Source: Prodigiosinella aquatilis (lineage in GTDB: Bacteria > Pseudomonadota > Gammaproteobacteria > Enterobacterales > Enterobacteriaceae). Taken from it: a stretch of 64,000 bases of DNA. The stretch spans positions 4,278,001 to 4,342,000 of the forward strand of contig CP128857.1 in the NCBI GenBank assembly GCA_030388725.1, written 5' to 3'. Of the stretch, positions 37,234-45,868 are shown one piece after another. The notes below the pieces were generated by a model. That model did not search any database, was not told the origin of the DNA, and saw only the letters and a program-made list of their open reading frames with translations. A program made the position numbers and the translations under genes. Every line of letters starts with the position of its first letter. Position 1 is the first letter of the stretch.

Positions 37234-38010
37234 ATGTTCAGTACAAAAAATATCAATCTACCTATCATAGACGCAGCCCCTATCAATGAAATAAAAAATG
37301 TAGGTCAGACACTTTCGATATCGACTACCGAACCATCAATATCTTCTGGGACGAGTATCTCTATTAATGGACTTCATCTCTCACCCATATTAGCCCATCA
37401 GTTAAATGAGGCATCAATGAGAGCGGATGCCAGAGATGCCGGTCTGAGCCACAAAGCATTGAAGCAAAAAGCCAATGAATCGCTCAATCAGATAACCGGT
37501 ATGTTGTACTACTACAATCAGAAAAAATATGATGCGGAAACACCCAATACGACAGACCCGGACTTACTGAGCCGCGCTAAACAGGCGACTGATTTCATTA
37601 ACGGGAAAGACAGTAATCCGTTTAAAGGACTCTCTTACACCCAACTTTCTTTAATCACTTACGATGACAGTGGCACCTTTACCATGAATGAACGTCGTGC
37701 CGCCTGGAGTGAAGCTTATGACCAAGAGCAGGCATGGCGGGAAACGATAGTAACTCAAGCTCGTCAGGAATATAGCAACACCGGCAAACAGACCCATTTT
37801 TTGCAAGCCCTACTTGATAACTACCATTCACTTCCGACCATTGAACAGGTGCAATATCCGGTAGGTTATGAAGCGGAGCTACAAACCAGAATTAACCAGG
37901 ACTCCTCTGACTTCTCCAGAGAAAGCCTGTTTAATTTCCCCAGCCTACTTGAAATGATGATTGCAACCATGGAAGGCAAACTCGCCAACGACGTTGACCT
38001 TGTTGAGTAA
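37234..38010 (+). CDS. EF-hand-like protein of unknown function, copy 2
   Basis: The 258-residue protein is a paralogue of the one at 25477. The most conserved part runs from YDAETPNT through AKQATDFINGKDSNPFKGL to ITYDDSGTFTMNERRAAW, which keeps the EF-hand-like spacing. There is no signal peptide. The gene is AT-richer than copy 1, so the two have had separate histories. The ATG at 37234 is chosen because a longer frame would start inside the ERIC element. No exporter genes follow; the only trace is the ATPase fragment upstream. The function is unknown. Confidence 0.75.
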   Translation: MFSTKNINLPIIDAAPINEIKNVGQTLSISTTEPSISSGTSISINGLHLSPILAHQLNEASMRADARDAGLSHKALKQKANESLNQITGMLYYYNQKKYDAETPNTTDPDLLSRAKQATDFINGKDSNPFKGLSYTQLSLITYDDSGTFTMNERRAAWSEAYDQEQAWRETIVTQARQEYSNTGKQTHFLQALLDNYHSLPTIEQVQYPVGYEAELQTRINQDSSDFSRESLFNFPSLLEMMIATMEGKLANDVDLVE

Positions 38011-38114
38011 GAAATACCTTTTATCACCCAGTCGATAACCGGACAGGGATCAGACGAATGCTACCAGCATATAGCGGGTAATAATGTCATTTACCCGCAC
38101 TGGTACACATCACA

Positions 38115-38540
38115 TTAAATGATACTAAGAGTCACATCGATGTTGCCACGGGTCGCGTTGGAGTACGGGCAGACAATATGTGCCTTCTGCACCAGATCTT
38201 CCGCTACAGCCCGATCCAACCCCGGCAGTGAAATCTTCAGTTCTACTTCAATACCGAACCCGGTGGGAATAGCACCAATACCGACATTCCCACTAATAGC
38301 CGTTTCCGCTGGCAACACGATTTTTTCACGAGCGAACACAAACTTCAATGCCCCCAGGAAGCAAGCGGAATAACCTGCTGCAAACAGCTGTTCAGGGTTT
38401 GTCCCTTCACCGCCAGCTCCGCCCAGCTCACGCGGTGTGGTCAGCTTCATATCAAGCTGGTTATCAGAAGAAACTGCGCGACCATCACGACCACCAGTCA
38501 CCTGGGCATGAGCAACGTACAATACTTTTTCAATAGACAT
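38115..38540 (-). CDS. ohr: Organic hydroperoxide resistance protein Ohr
   Basis: The 141-residue protein belongs to the OsmC/Ohr family. The two catalytic cysteines are C60 in GYSACFLGAL and C124 in HIVCPYSNA. Ohr reduces organic and lipid hydroperoxides with lipoyl-linked electrons. It is preceded by an OhrR operator (38595-38616) and by ohrR, both on the same strand. Confidence 0.93.
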   Translation of the reverse strand: MSIEKVLYVAHAQVTGGRDGRAVSSDNQLDMKLTTPRELGGAGGEGTNPEQLFAAGYSACFLGALKFVFAREKIVLPAETAISGNVGIGAIPTGFGIEVELKISLPGLDRAVAEDLVQKAHIVCPYSNATRGNIDVTLSII

Positions 38541-38594
38541 AATAGACTCCAGATATTTAGGTTAAACAACGCGCTGCTTTTTAAATAGTGAAAT

Positions 38595-38616
38595 ATTAAA
38601 TCGTGTGCTATTTAAC
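38595..38616. promoter_or_regulatory. OhrR operator upstream of ohr
   Basis: This near-palindrome (ATTAAAT, a central CGTGTGCT, then ATTTAAC) lies 55 bp before ohr. It matches the reverse complement of 39142-39163 at 20 of 22 positions. MarR-family regulators bind such sites. Confidence 0.7.
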
Positions 38617-38644
38617 TAGCTAAAAAAACCTTCTTGCCCTCCTG

Positions 38645-39118
38645 TCAGATATGCTTGATCAGGTTGGTGCGTAACACTTCCAAATCTTTTTTGATGGACT
38701 GTAACTGCTCGATATCACACTCTGCGGCACAAAATACCCCTTCAGGCACAGCGTAGGCTTTTTGTTGTAATTCCCGGCCCGCCACTGTCAGGTTAATCAG
38801 CACCTGGCGCTCATCCTCAGTACCACGATTACGAACCACTAGCCCGGCGCTTTGCAGGCGTTTAAGTAGCGGCGTCAGTGTGGCTGAATCCAAATACAGA
38901 CGTTCACCCAGCTCAGAGACCGTTATACCATCACGCTCCCATAGCACTAGCATCACCAGATATTGTGGATAGGTTAAATTCAGCGCGGACAACAGACGAC
39001 GATAGATTTTGTTCATCGCCAAGTTAGCTGAATACAACGCAAAACACAGTTGACCATCCAGTTGGTAAGTACTGTCATTCATGGGGTGTTGTAAGGTATC
39101 GGTGTCTTTTCTGTTCAT
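38645..39118 (-). CDS. ohrR: OhrR, MarR-family peroxide-sensing repressor
   Basis: The 157-residue protein has the OhrR N-terminal block LDGQLCFALYSANLAMNKIY with the peroxide-sensing cysteine at residue 25. A winged helix follows, with recognition region ERLYLDSATLTPLLKRL. Oxidation of the cysteine by organic hydroperoxide releases DNA. An alternative start, MNDSTYQLDG, lies 36 bp downstream; neither has a strong ribosome site. It sits immediately upstream of ohr. Confidence 0.9.
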   Translation of the reverse strand: MNRKDTDTLQHPMNDSTYQLDGQLCFALYSANLAMNKIYRRLLSALNLTYPQYLVMLVLWERDGITVSELGERLYLDSATLTPLLKRLQSAGLVVRNRGTEDERQVLINLTVAGRELQQKAYAVPEGVFCAAECDIEQLQSIKKDLEVLRTNLIKHI

Positions 39119-39141
39119 GCCGCAAATTTACATAGCTTAAA

Positions 39142-39163
39142 ATTAAATAGCAAACGATTTAAT
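39142..39163. promoter_or_regulatory. OhrR operator upstream of ohrR
   Basis: The near-palindrome (ATTAAAT, a central AGCAAACG, then ATTTAAT) lies 24 bp before ohrR and is a near-copy, inverted, of the ohr operator. It indicates autoregulation. Confidence 0.7.
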
Positions 39164-39234
39164 ATGATTTTTTTTATTCCGACATACCATAGCGGGAGCA
39201 CGAGGTCCCCGCCATCAGAAAAAGGTAGCGCAAC

Positions 39235-40761
39235 TTATTGCAAATGCGGATAAATACCCGGACCAATCGGTAGTCCCAGCAGATACCACACCACCAACAG
39301 TAACAGCCAGACCAGGAAAAATACAATCGGAAAGGGGAGTATCAATGCATAGTAGGTCCCCAGTTTGGCATCCTTGTTGTAACGTTGCAAGAAACCCAAA
39401 AATAGTGGCACAAACGGTGATACCGGTGCTAACGGAATGACTGAAGAATCGGCGACACGGAACACAATCTGGGCAAATGCCGGGTGGAAACCTAGCAACA
39501 TAAACATTGGCACGAATATCGGTGCCAGAATCGACCAGATAGCCGAACCGCTGGCGATAAACATACACAATAGTGCCGATAGGAAAATCAGGCCGACAAA
39601 CGCCGGTATTCCGGTCATCCCCAATGCTTCCAGCAAATCCGTCAGGCCAATCGCCATAAATTTGCCCATATTGCTCCAGTTGAAGAAGGCGACAAACTGT
39701 GACAGCGGGAACACCATCACAATAAATCCAGCCATGCCTTTCATTGGATCAATCATTAGTTGCGGCAAGTCATTCTGAGATTTGATCTGCCCGGTAACAA
39801 CACCATACGGAATGGAAACCGCAAAGAAGAACAGAATAATCAGCGGCACAATACCTTTGATAAAAGGGGATGGCATCACCGTATGGTGCACCGGATCACG
39901 CAACGGCCCCCATTGCGGCACCACCAACAAGGCGACAATAATCAGAAACGTCAGTGCGGCAATACCACTGGTTTTTAATCCCCGGTGCTGTTCTGGCGTC
40001 AGTTGGTGCAGACTTTCGTTACGTTCTCCCTGATACGGCGGCAAACGGGGCTCGACAAACTTATCCGTTATCAATGCCCCCACCACGGTCAGCACCACAA
40101 CCGAAGCAGCCATAAAAAACCAGTTATCGATAACACTGACATGGACTGCTGGATTAATGGCTTTAGCCGCCTCGGTACTGAGCCCGGAGAGCAGGACATC
40201 GGTTGTCACAATCAGCAGATTGGCTGTAAAGCCGGAACCGACGCCAGCAATGGCTGCCAGTAATCCGGCAATCGGATTTCGTCCCACTGCCAGGAAAATC
40301 AACGCACCTAACGGTGGCATGACCACTAACGCCGCATCAGAGGATATATGGCTGAAAAAAGCGATAAACAACACCATATAGCTGGCATAGCGGGCACTCA
40401 CTCGTGATGCCATTTTATACATCAGCGCTTGCAGCAGACCGACTCGCTCTGCCAGCCCCGCCCCTAATACCAATGCCAGAATCGCACCCAGTGGGGTAAA
40501 ACCACTGAAGTTTTTAATAACGTTCGGTAAAATCCATTGCAGTCCTTCCACACTAAGCAAATTTTTTACCTGGACGGTTTCCCCATTGGCCGGATTGGTA
40601 GCGGTAATTCCCAGCCAGGAAAAAATGGCGCTGGCAAACATTAAAATCACGATTAAATAAACAAACAACAGGAACGGATTAGGAATTTTATTTCCCACCC
40701 GCTCAACCCAATGAAGAAATCCCACTGGCTGAGACTGATGATTTTCTGCTTCAATACTCAT
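39235..40761 (-). CDS. abgT: p-Aminobenzoyl-glutamate transporter AbgT
   Basis: The 508-residue inner-membrane protein has the length of E. coli AbgT and about a dozen hydrophobic segments. The family blocks GVGSGFTANLLIVTTDVLLSG and FIASGSAIWSILAPIFVPM are present. It takes up p-aminobenzoyl-glutamate, a folate breakdown product; related AbgT proteins export sulfonamides. A 407-bp gap with an ERIC copy and a hairpin separates it from abgB. Confidence 0.93.
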   Translation of the reverse strand: MSIEAENHQSQPVGFLHWVERVGNKIPNPFLLFVYLIVILMFASAIFSWLGITATNPANGETVQVKNLLSVEGLQWILPNVIKNFSGFTPLGAILALVLGAGLAERVGLLQALMYKMASRVSARYASYMVLFIAFFSHISSDAALVVMPPLGALIFLAVGRNPIAGLLAAIAGVGSGFTANLLIVTTDVLLSGLSTEAAKAINPAVHVSVIDNWFFMAASVVVLTVVGALITDKFVEPRLPPYQGERNESLHQLTPEQHRGLKTSGIAALTFLIIVALLVVPQWGPLRDPVHHTVMPSPFIKGIVPLIILFFFAVSIPYGVVTGQIKSQNDLPQLMIDPMKGMAGFIVMVFPLSQFVAFFNWSNMGKFMAIGLTDLLEALGMTGIPAFVGLIFLSALLCMFIASGSAIWSILAPIFVPMFMLLGFHPAFAQIVFRVADSSVIPLAPVSPFVPLFLGFLQRYNKDAKLGTYYALILPFPIVFFLVWLLLLVVWYLLGLPIGPGIYPHLQ

Positions 40762-40912
40762 TCAGTATTTACCTCTACATGCTATAAGTTATATTTATGG
40801 AATAAAGTGTCTTGTTAGTGTCGGCACCTATTTTTATTATCTTTTCCCTGAGAGAAATAAACGCGAGAACGAACGTAATGCTTGTCAATTAATAAACCGA
40901 GCTACACGAGAA

Positions 40913-40954
40913 ACCACCACGTTCGACGTTCTTCCTGGAACCAACCGTGGTGGT
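40913..40954. repeat. Hairpin between abgB and abgT
   Basis: The 9-bp perfect arms ACCACCACG / CGTGGTGGT enclose 24 bases. No T-run follows, so it is not a normal terminator. Confidence 0.5.
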
Positions 40955-41006
40955 ACTCCTCTGAAAACAGGCTTAAGTGAACAGCATTAGAGAGCGAACT
41001 CGCTTA

Positions 41007-41131
41007 TATCCGATAGATTTCGACGTGCGGGAAAGCGGCAACCGGGTAAATCCTCTGGCGCTCACGCCCATAAATGGCTGGGGTGAGCGGGGGCAGCCAA
41101 CGTACCTGCAACATGAAAAATAGCGGATATA
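41007..41131. repeat. ERIC element between abgB and abgT
   Basis: About 125 bp show the ERIC ends (TATCCGATAG, GCGGATATA) and the core GGCTGGGGTGAGCGGGGGCAGCC, which is closer to the E. coli ERIC core than the other copies. It falls inside the abg operon. Confidence 0.8.
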
Positions 41132-41168
41132 TTTCTTATTCTTTAATCCTTACCAATAAATAATATTT

Positions 41169-42620
41169 TCAGTCTTTTAACGCAGACGGCGTTATTTCTG
41201 CCGGGATAGGACAACGATAAGGAATATCCTGCCGCTGTTGCTGCAATTCCTGCTGGCATTGCCGTAATAACCCACTGTCGGTAAATAATGTCAGCGCAGT
41301 GGCGGACATTACTTTGGCGGCCAGAAACATGCCTTTATGGGCAATAGAGGTCCGCCCTTGTGACACTGCCTGCCAGGTATGCAGCGGTGTTCCCACCACA
41401 AAACAGGGGCTGAAACATTGCGCCGTCGGCACCAACCAGCTAACGTCGCCCACATCGGTAGAACCGGAAAGCAGTTCACGGCTGGGCGTATAAGGCGCTA
41501 CGCAGTCGGTCAACACTTTTCCGGACAGTGATCGACAGAATGCTGTGCCTGCTTCTCCGCCGGTACGTGCCATATTCGCCATATTGCTGGCGATATCTTC
41601 ACGACTGAACGTGCGATACATTTCCTGTGCGAAAATACGCTCCTGAGCGTCATATTCCGGCACACCAAACGCCTGCACAAAACCGTACATCGTCTGCTCC
41701 AGCGTGCGATTAGGCACATAGTTGGAACAGGCTTTGTCGAAACGGACCGTCAATGTGGTTTCCGTCATCAGCGCCGCGCCCTGAGCAATTTTCACCACCC
41801 GTTCGTAAATGGCTTGCGCTTCATCCACCTGTGGAGCGCGAATCAGATACAGCACCTCGGCATCGGCCTGCACCACATTGGGCGATGAGCCCCCCGAGTT
41901 GGTCACCGCATAATGCAAACGGGCTTCTGGAATAATGTGTTCGCGCAGAAAATTGGCACCGGTATTCATCAGCGTTACCGCATCCAGTGCACTACGTCCC
42001 AGATGTGGCGCGCTGGCGGCATGGGCGGCAATACCTTTGAAACTGAATGAGACCTGAATATTGGCCAGCGTCTGATTGCAGAACATGCCGCTGAACGTTT
42101 CGGGATGCCAGGTCAGCGCCGCATCCACATCATCAAAAACACCATCACGGGCCATGAAGGTCTTACCTGAACCGCCTTCCTCTCCGGGACAGCCGTAAAA
42201 GCGTATCGTGCCAGATTGCGGATGCTGTTCCAGCCAGGCTTTTATCGCCAACACACCGCCTAACGCCGCGGTTCCCAGCAGATTGTGGCCGCAGCCATGA
42301 CCATTGGCGCCGTCTTCCACCGCCGACTGGAACGTGCAACCCGCCTGCTGGCTTAACCCCGCCAGTGCGTCAAACTCCCCCAGCAAGGCCACTACCGGTT
42401 TTCCATTGCCAACGCTGGCGACAAATGCCGTGTCAATCCCTGCAATACCGCGTTCGACCTGAAAACCTTCAGCTTCGAGCACCCCCGCCAACAACCCCGC
42501 TGAATAATTCTCCACAAATCGGGCCTCAGGGTGATCCCAAATATCATCGGCGATAGCGACCAACTGTGATTGTCGCAGACCTACCGTGTCATTGATAAAA
42601 TCAACCAGTGTTTGTTTCAT
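41169..42620 (-). CDS. abgB: p-Aminobenzoyl-glutamate hydrolase subunit B
   Basis: The 483-residue protein is an M20-family amidohydrolase of AbgB size. Metal-binding blocks are visible: GANGHGCGHNLLGTAAL near residue 105, GCPGEEGGSGK near 145, and HAASAPHLGRSALDA near 200. It forms a heterodimer with AbgA that splits p-aminobenzoyl-glutamate into p-aminobenzoate and glutamate. It starts one base after abgA ends. Confidence 0.93.
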   Translation of the reverse strand: MKQTLVDFINDTVGLRQSQLVAIADDIWDHPEARFVENYSAGLLAGVLEAEGFQVERGIAGIDTAFVASVGNGKPVVALLGEFDALAGLSQQAGCTFQSAVEDGANGHGCGHNLLGTAALGGVLAIKAWLEQHPQSGTIRFYGCPGEEGGSGKTFMARDGVFDDVDAALTWHPETFSGMFCNQTLANIQVSFSFKGIAAHAASAPHLGRSALDAVTLMNTGANFLREHIIPEARLHYAVTNSGGSSPNVVQADAEVLYLIRAPQVDEAQAIYERVVKIAQGAALMTETTLTVRFDKACSNYVPNRTLEQTMYGFVQAFGVPEYDAQERIFAQEMYRTFSREDIASNMANMARTGGEAGTAFCRSLSGKVLTDCVAPYTPSRELLSGSTDVGDVSWLVPTAQCFSPCFVVGTPLHTWQAVSQGRTSIAHKGMFLAAKVMSATALTLFTDSGLLRQCQQELQQQRQDIPYRCPIPAEITPSALKD

Positions 42621-42621
42621 G

Positions 42622-43932
42622 CTATGCCTTGAACGTTTTGATATTCAGCGCTAATGCTGCCAGGGTTTTCACCGCGACCGGAATAACGCTTTCGTCAAAA
42701 TCGAATTTTTCATTGTGATGACCCGCACTCAGTTCGGTGCCGAAAATAGCATAGGACGCCAAACCGCCGTGCGCCTTCACCCGCTCCATCAGATACGTGG
42801 CATCCTCGGAACCGGCAGCACCCTCCTGGCGATCGACAATATGTGTAAGTTCCGCAATCCCCTCGGCCTGACGGTGGATATAGGTCACCCATTCCTGACT
42901 GGGTTTACTGGATTGTGCCGCCCCCATCAGTGCCACATCGACTTCCACGCCATGCATGGCAGCCGCGCCATGAATAACCTGCAACGCCTGCTGATAGATA
43001 AATTCATTCACCTGATTGGTGGCACCGCGGGTTTCCACTTTCATCATGGCGTGGGAAGCGATGACATTACGCCCGGTTCCCGCCTGCAACACCCCAACGT
43101 TAACGCGGGAGATACCGCCACTGTGACGGGGAATAGCGTGTAGTCCCAAGGTGGCCTGCGCCGCCGCCAGCAAGGCATTACGCCCCTCTTCAGGCTTACC
43201 GCCAGCATGAGAGGCCACACCACGATAGGTAACATCCATTTTGGTGGTAGCCATGAAGGTGTCATTGCCACACACAAGGTGTCCGACAGGTACGCCGATA
43301 CCGATATGGATAGCCGTAAAATAGTCGACATCATCCACAATGCCCGACTCGGCCATTGATTTGCCGCCGCGAGTCCCCTCTTCCGCTGGCTGAAATAACA
43401 GTTTGATGGTGCCACACAGTTGGTCACGCATGGCCATCAACACCTGTGCCAGCCCCAACCCGATGGTGGTATGTCCATCATGACCACAGGCGTGCATCAT
43501 ACCGGCGTTGCAGGAAGCGAACCCCTCACGGAACGGACGGTGCTCGCCATCCAGTTGCTCATTCAAATCCAGCGCATCCATATCTACGCGGAACCCCATC
43601 ACCGGCCCTGGCCGACCGGTTTCCAACACGGCCATGATGCCGGTGAAGCCACCGGAGAAATGCGCTATCCATTGTGGTAGGGCGCCTTGTTCTATCGCTC
43701 GTTGCTCCTGCTCCTTCAATACTTGCTCTGAAGGCAGTCCCATACGGGCTTCGGCCTTAATCACGTCGCGGCCAAGCTTCAGGGTATAACCGAGTCGATG
43801 CAGTTCTTCCGCCACCAACGTGGCGGTTCGAAACTCCAGCCAACCAGATTCTGCATATTTATGCAGATCACGACGTTGCCGGGTTAAATAAGGGACTAAT
43901 TCATTAACGCGTTGTGATAACTCTGAATACAT
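42622..43932 (-). CDS. abgA: p-Aminobenzoyl-glutamate hydrolase subunit A
   Basis: The 436-residue protein matches E. coli AbgA in length and blocks: RRDLHKYAESGWLEFRTATL at the N-terminus, MMHACGHDGHTTIGLGLA, FQPAEEGTRGGKSMA and a final AAGHHNEKFDFDE. It is an M20 metallopeptidase. The ATG at 43932 gives the usual length and has a GAGAG ribosome site; a frame starting at 43965 adds 11 residues. It is divergent from abgR. Confidence 0.93.
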   Translation of the reverse strand: MYSELSQRVNELVPYLTRQRRDLHKYAESGWLEFRTATLVAEELHRLGYTLKLGRDVIKAEARMGLPSEQVLKEQEQRAIEQGALPQWIAHFSGGFTGIMAVLETGRPGPVMGFRVDMDALDLNEQLDGEHRPFREGFASCNAGMMHACGHDGHTTIGLGLAQVLMAMRDQLCGTIKLLFQPAEEGTRGGKSMAESGIVDDVDYFTAIHIGIGVPVGHLVCGNDTFMATTKMDVTYRGVASHAGGKPEEGRNALLAAAQATLGLHAIPRHSGGISRVNVGVLQAGTGRNVIASHAMMKVETRGATNQVNEFIYQQALQVIHGAAAMHGVEVDVALMGAAQSSKPSQEWVTYIHRQAEGIAELTHIVDRQEGAAGSEDATYLMERVKAHGGLASYAIFGTELSAGHHNEKFDFDESVIPVAVKTLAALALNIKTFKA

Positions 43933-44175
43933 AGCGGTTCTCTCAGTTTTCATCTGGCTACCCATGTGAAGTAGCGGGAAATAAGCATTGGGAATGGCCG
44001 GACGCTAAAAAATGGCGGCATGAGGCGTGGATACTGACATCCTGGGTATCCGATCAAGGAGAAAGAAAATAAAAGCAGACACTGACGATAGATAAAAAAC
44101 ATAAATTCTCTCTTTGAAACAGAAACAACCCGGCCACCAGCAGAATAAAGCCTTGGCTGGCAGAAAATTATTACG

Positions 44176-44212
44176 CTTCCCGTCGCTGGTGTCTTACACC
44201 AGCGACGGGAAG
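44176..44212. repeat. Perfect 17-bp hairpin in the abgA-abgR intergenic region
   Basis: The arms CTTCCCGTCGCTGGTGT and ACACCAGCGACGGGAAG are perfectly complementary around a three-base loop. It lies 245 bp upstream of abgA and 200 bp upstream of abgR. No T-run follows on either strand. It does not look like a LysR operator, which is shorter and interrupted. The rest of the 478-bp gap holds the divergent promoters and no gene. Confidence 0.7.
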
Positions 44213-44410
44213 AAATAACGTCCATGACGCGTCGATCGTTGCCGTTTCAAAAAGGGCTCAGGATTGTCCTGTCCGGGAGCCTGCCGTCTGCTGACGATCG
44301 GGATAAATCACTATCCGGCTCCTGTGTTTTTTTCAATGTACACAAACCAACCGGTACATATAAGATACGAATATCTTTTTGGTGATAGATTTTAGTTATC
44401 AGGAAATGTC

Positions 44411-45307
44411 ATGGCGTCGCAGGTCAAACTGAATCAGCTACGTACCTTTGTTGAGGTGGCTCGACACGGCAGTATTCGGGCGGCATCGCGGTTGCTGAGT
44501 ATTTCACAACCGGCGCTGACCAAGTCGATTCAGGAATTGGAAGAGTGTCTCGGGGCGAGATTGTTCCTGCGCCACCGTCAGGGTATGTCGCTAACTGACT
44601 GTGGGGAAGCCTATTTCCGCCACGCCAGCCTGATTATGGAAGAGTTGCGGGTCGCTCATGAGGATATTCAACAACGGTTGGGACAAGCCAGTGGCCGGGT
44701 AAGTATTGGGGTAGGTGCCAGTATTGCTCATACCGTGATGCCAGAGATTATCACCCGTTTTCACCGGCTTTATCCGCAGGTAAAGATTCGTGTGATGGAA
44801 GGACATCTGGTGTCTATGCTGCATGAACTTCGTCAGGGTGAAATTGATTTCACGATCAACACCTATTCCGAAGCTCCTTTTGATAACGAATTGTTATACG
44901 AAAAACTGATGGAAAAGGAATATTGCGTGGTGGCCCGTCGCGGACATCCGATGCAGCACGCCCGCACATTGGATGCATTGCGGGACTGCGAATGGACCAT
45001 GCCAACCCCCCGGGGAAGCTATTACAAGCAATTGTTCGATATGTTCAACAGCCTGGCAACGCCGCCACACATCAGCATGATCTGCGAAACCCTGATGTCC
45101 AGTGTCAGTATGGTCACCAAAAGTGATTTTCTCAGTGTCCTGTCGCGGGATGTGGCGCAAGCCCCGATACTGAGTGAACGGTTGGTGATACTGGAGCTGG
45201 AACAACCCTTGCCGAAAGCCACGTTTTATCTGATACAGCGCAAAGACACCATGCTATCGCCGATGAGTGTGCAGTTAGCCCGGCTCTTTCGCCAATATTG
45301 CCGCTGA
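44411..45307 (+). CDS. abgR: LysR-type regulator AbgR
   Basis: The 298-residue protein has an N-terminal LysR helix-turn-helix (GSIRAASRLLSISQPALTKS, about 19-38) and a ligand domain. It matches E. coli AbgR through INIGxGAS-like SIGVGASIAHTVMPEI and the RGSYYKQL block. It is divergent from abgA and is expected to activate the abgABT genes. Confidence 0.92.
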   Translation: MASQVKLNQLRTFVEVARHGSIRAASRLLSISQPALTKSIQELEECLGARLFLRHRQGMSLTDCGEAYFRHASLIMEELRVAHEDIQQRLGQASGRVSIGVGASIAHTVMPEIITRFHRLYPQVKIRVMEGHLVSMLHELRQGEIDFTINTYSEAPFDNELLYEKLMEKEYCVVARRGHPMQHARTLDALRDCEWTMPTPRGSYYKQLFDMFNSLATPPHISMICETLMSSVSMVTKSDFLSVLSRDVAQAPILSERLVILELEQPLPKATFYLIQRKDTMLSPMSVQLARLFRQYCR

Positions 45308-45352
45308 GCATTCATATGGTTTTTCTGTCTCCAATGATATTCACGCCAAAGA

Positions 45353-45868
45353 TCAGGTTTCCGGAGCAAAACACAGCGCCCATTCGCAACAGTCACCGCA
45401 ACTGGGCGAACGGCACACCAGATCCCCGTCCATTTGCAGACAGCGCTGGCGATAAAAGAATTTTTTCCAGCGCATATTTTGGTGATTCATGACGACCAGC
45501 GTAGGGAAACAGTCAATCATCAGTTCACGTAATTCGGCGCGGGAATCCAGTCCTAAATCCTGCCAGAGATGATTAAATCCCATCGACGCACAGGCGATAA
45601 ACTGATGCATGGGAGACGCATCCTCCGCCATATGTAACCCCAACCACGCGGCCAGTTGTGCGCTTTCCTCAAGACGGGCGTGTTGCAGCTCGGTCATCAA
45701 CGCCTGGCGTTGGTCCCGCTGAGGATCAGGCGCTGGCGCACGCCAGTCCAGACGCCACAATAACTCGCGCCACGCTTCACTGTTCAGCCCCATCTGGCTG
45801 GGAAAACAGGCGGTGCCGGCATCATGCAACGACAGCAATCGCCGTAACCATTTTTCCTGCGGTTTCAT
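45353..45868 (-). CDS. nifQ: Nitrogenase molybdenum-donor protein NifQ
   Basis: The 171-residue protein ends with the NifQ cysteine motif C-x4-C-x2-C-x5-C (CRSPSCGDCCEWALC). That motif binds the iron-sulfur cluster which carries molybdenum to the NifEN scaffold. Its ATG overlaps the nifB stop codon by one base, so it is co-translated with nifB. It is convergent with abgR across 45 bp, marking the end of the nif cluster. Confidence 0.93.
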   Translation of the reverse strand: MKPQEKWLRRLLSLHDAGTACFPSQMGLNSEAWRELLWRLDWRAPAPDPQRDQRQALMTELQHARLEESAQLAAWLGLHMAEDASPMHQFIACASMGFNHLWQDLGLDSRAELRELMIDCFPTLVVMNHQNMRWKKFFYRQRCLQMDGDLVCRSPSCGDCCEWALCFAPET

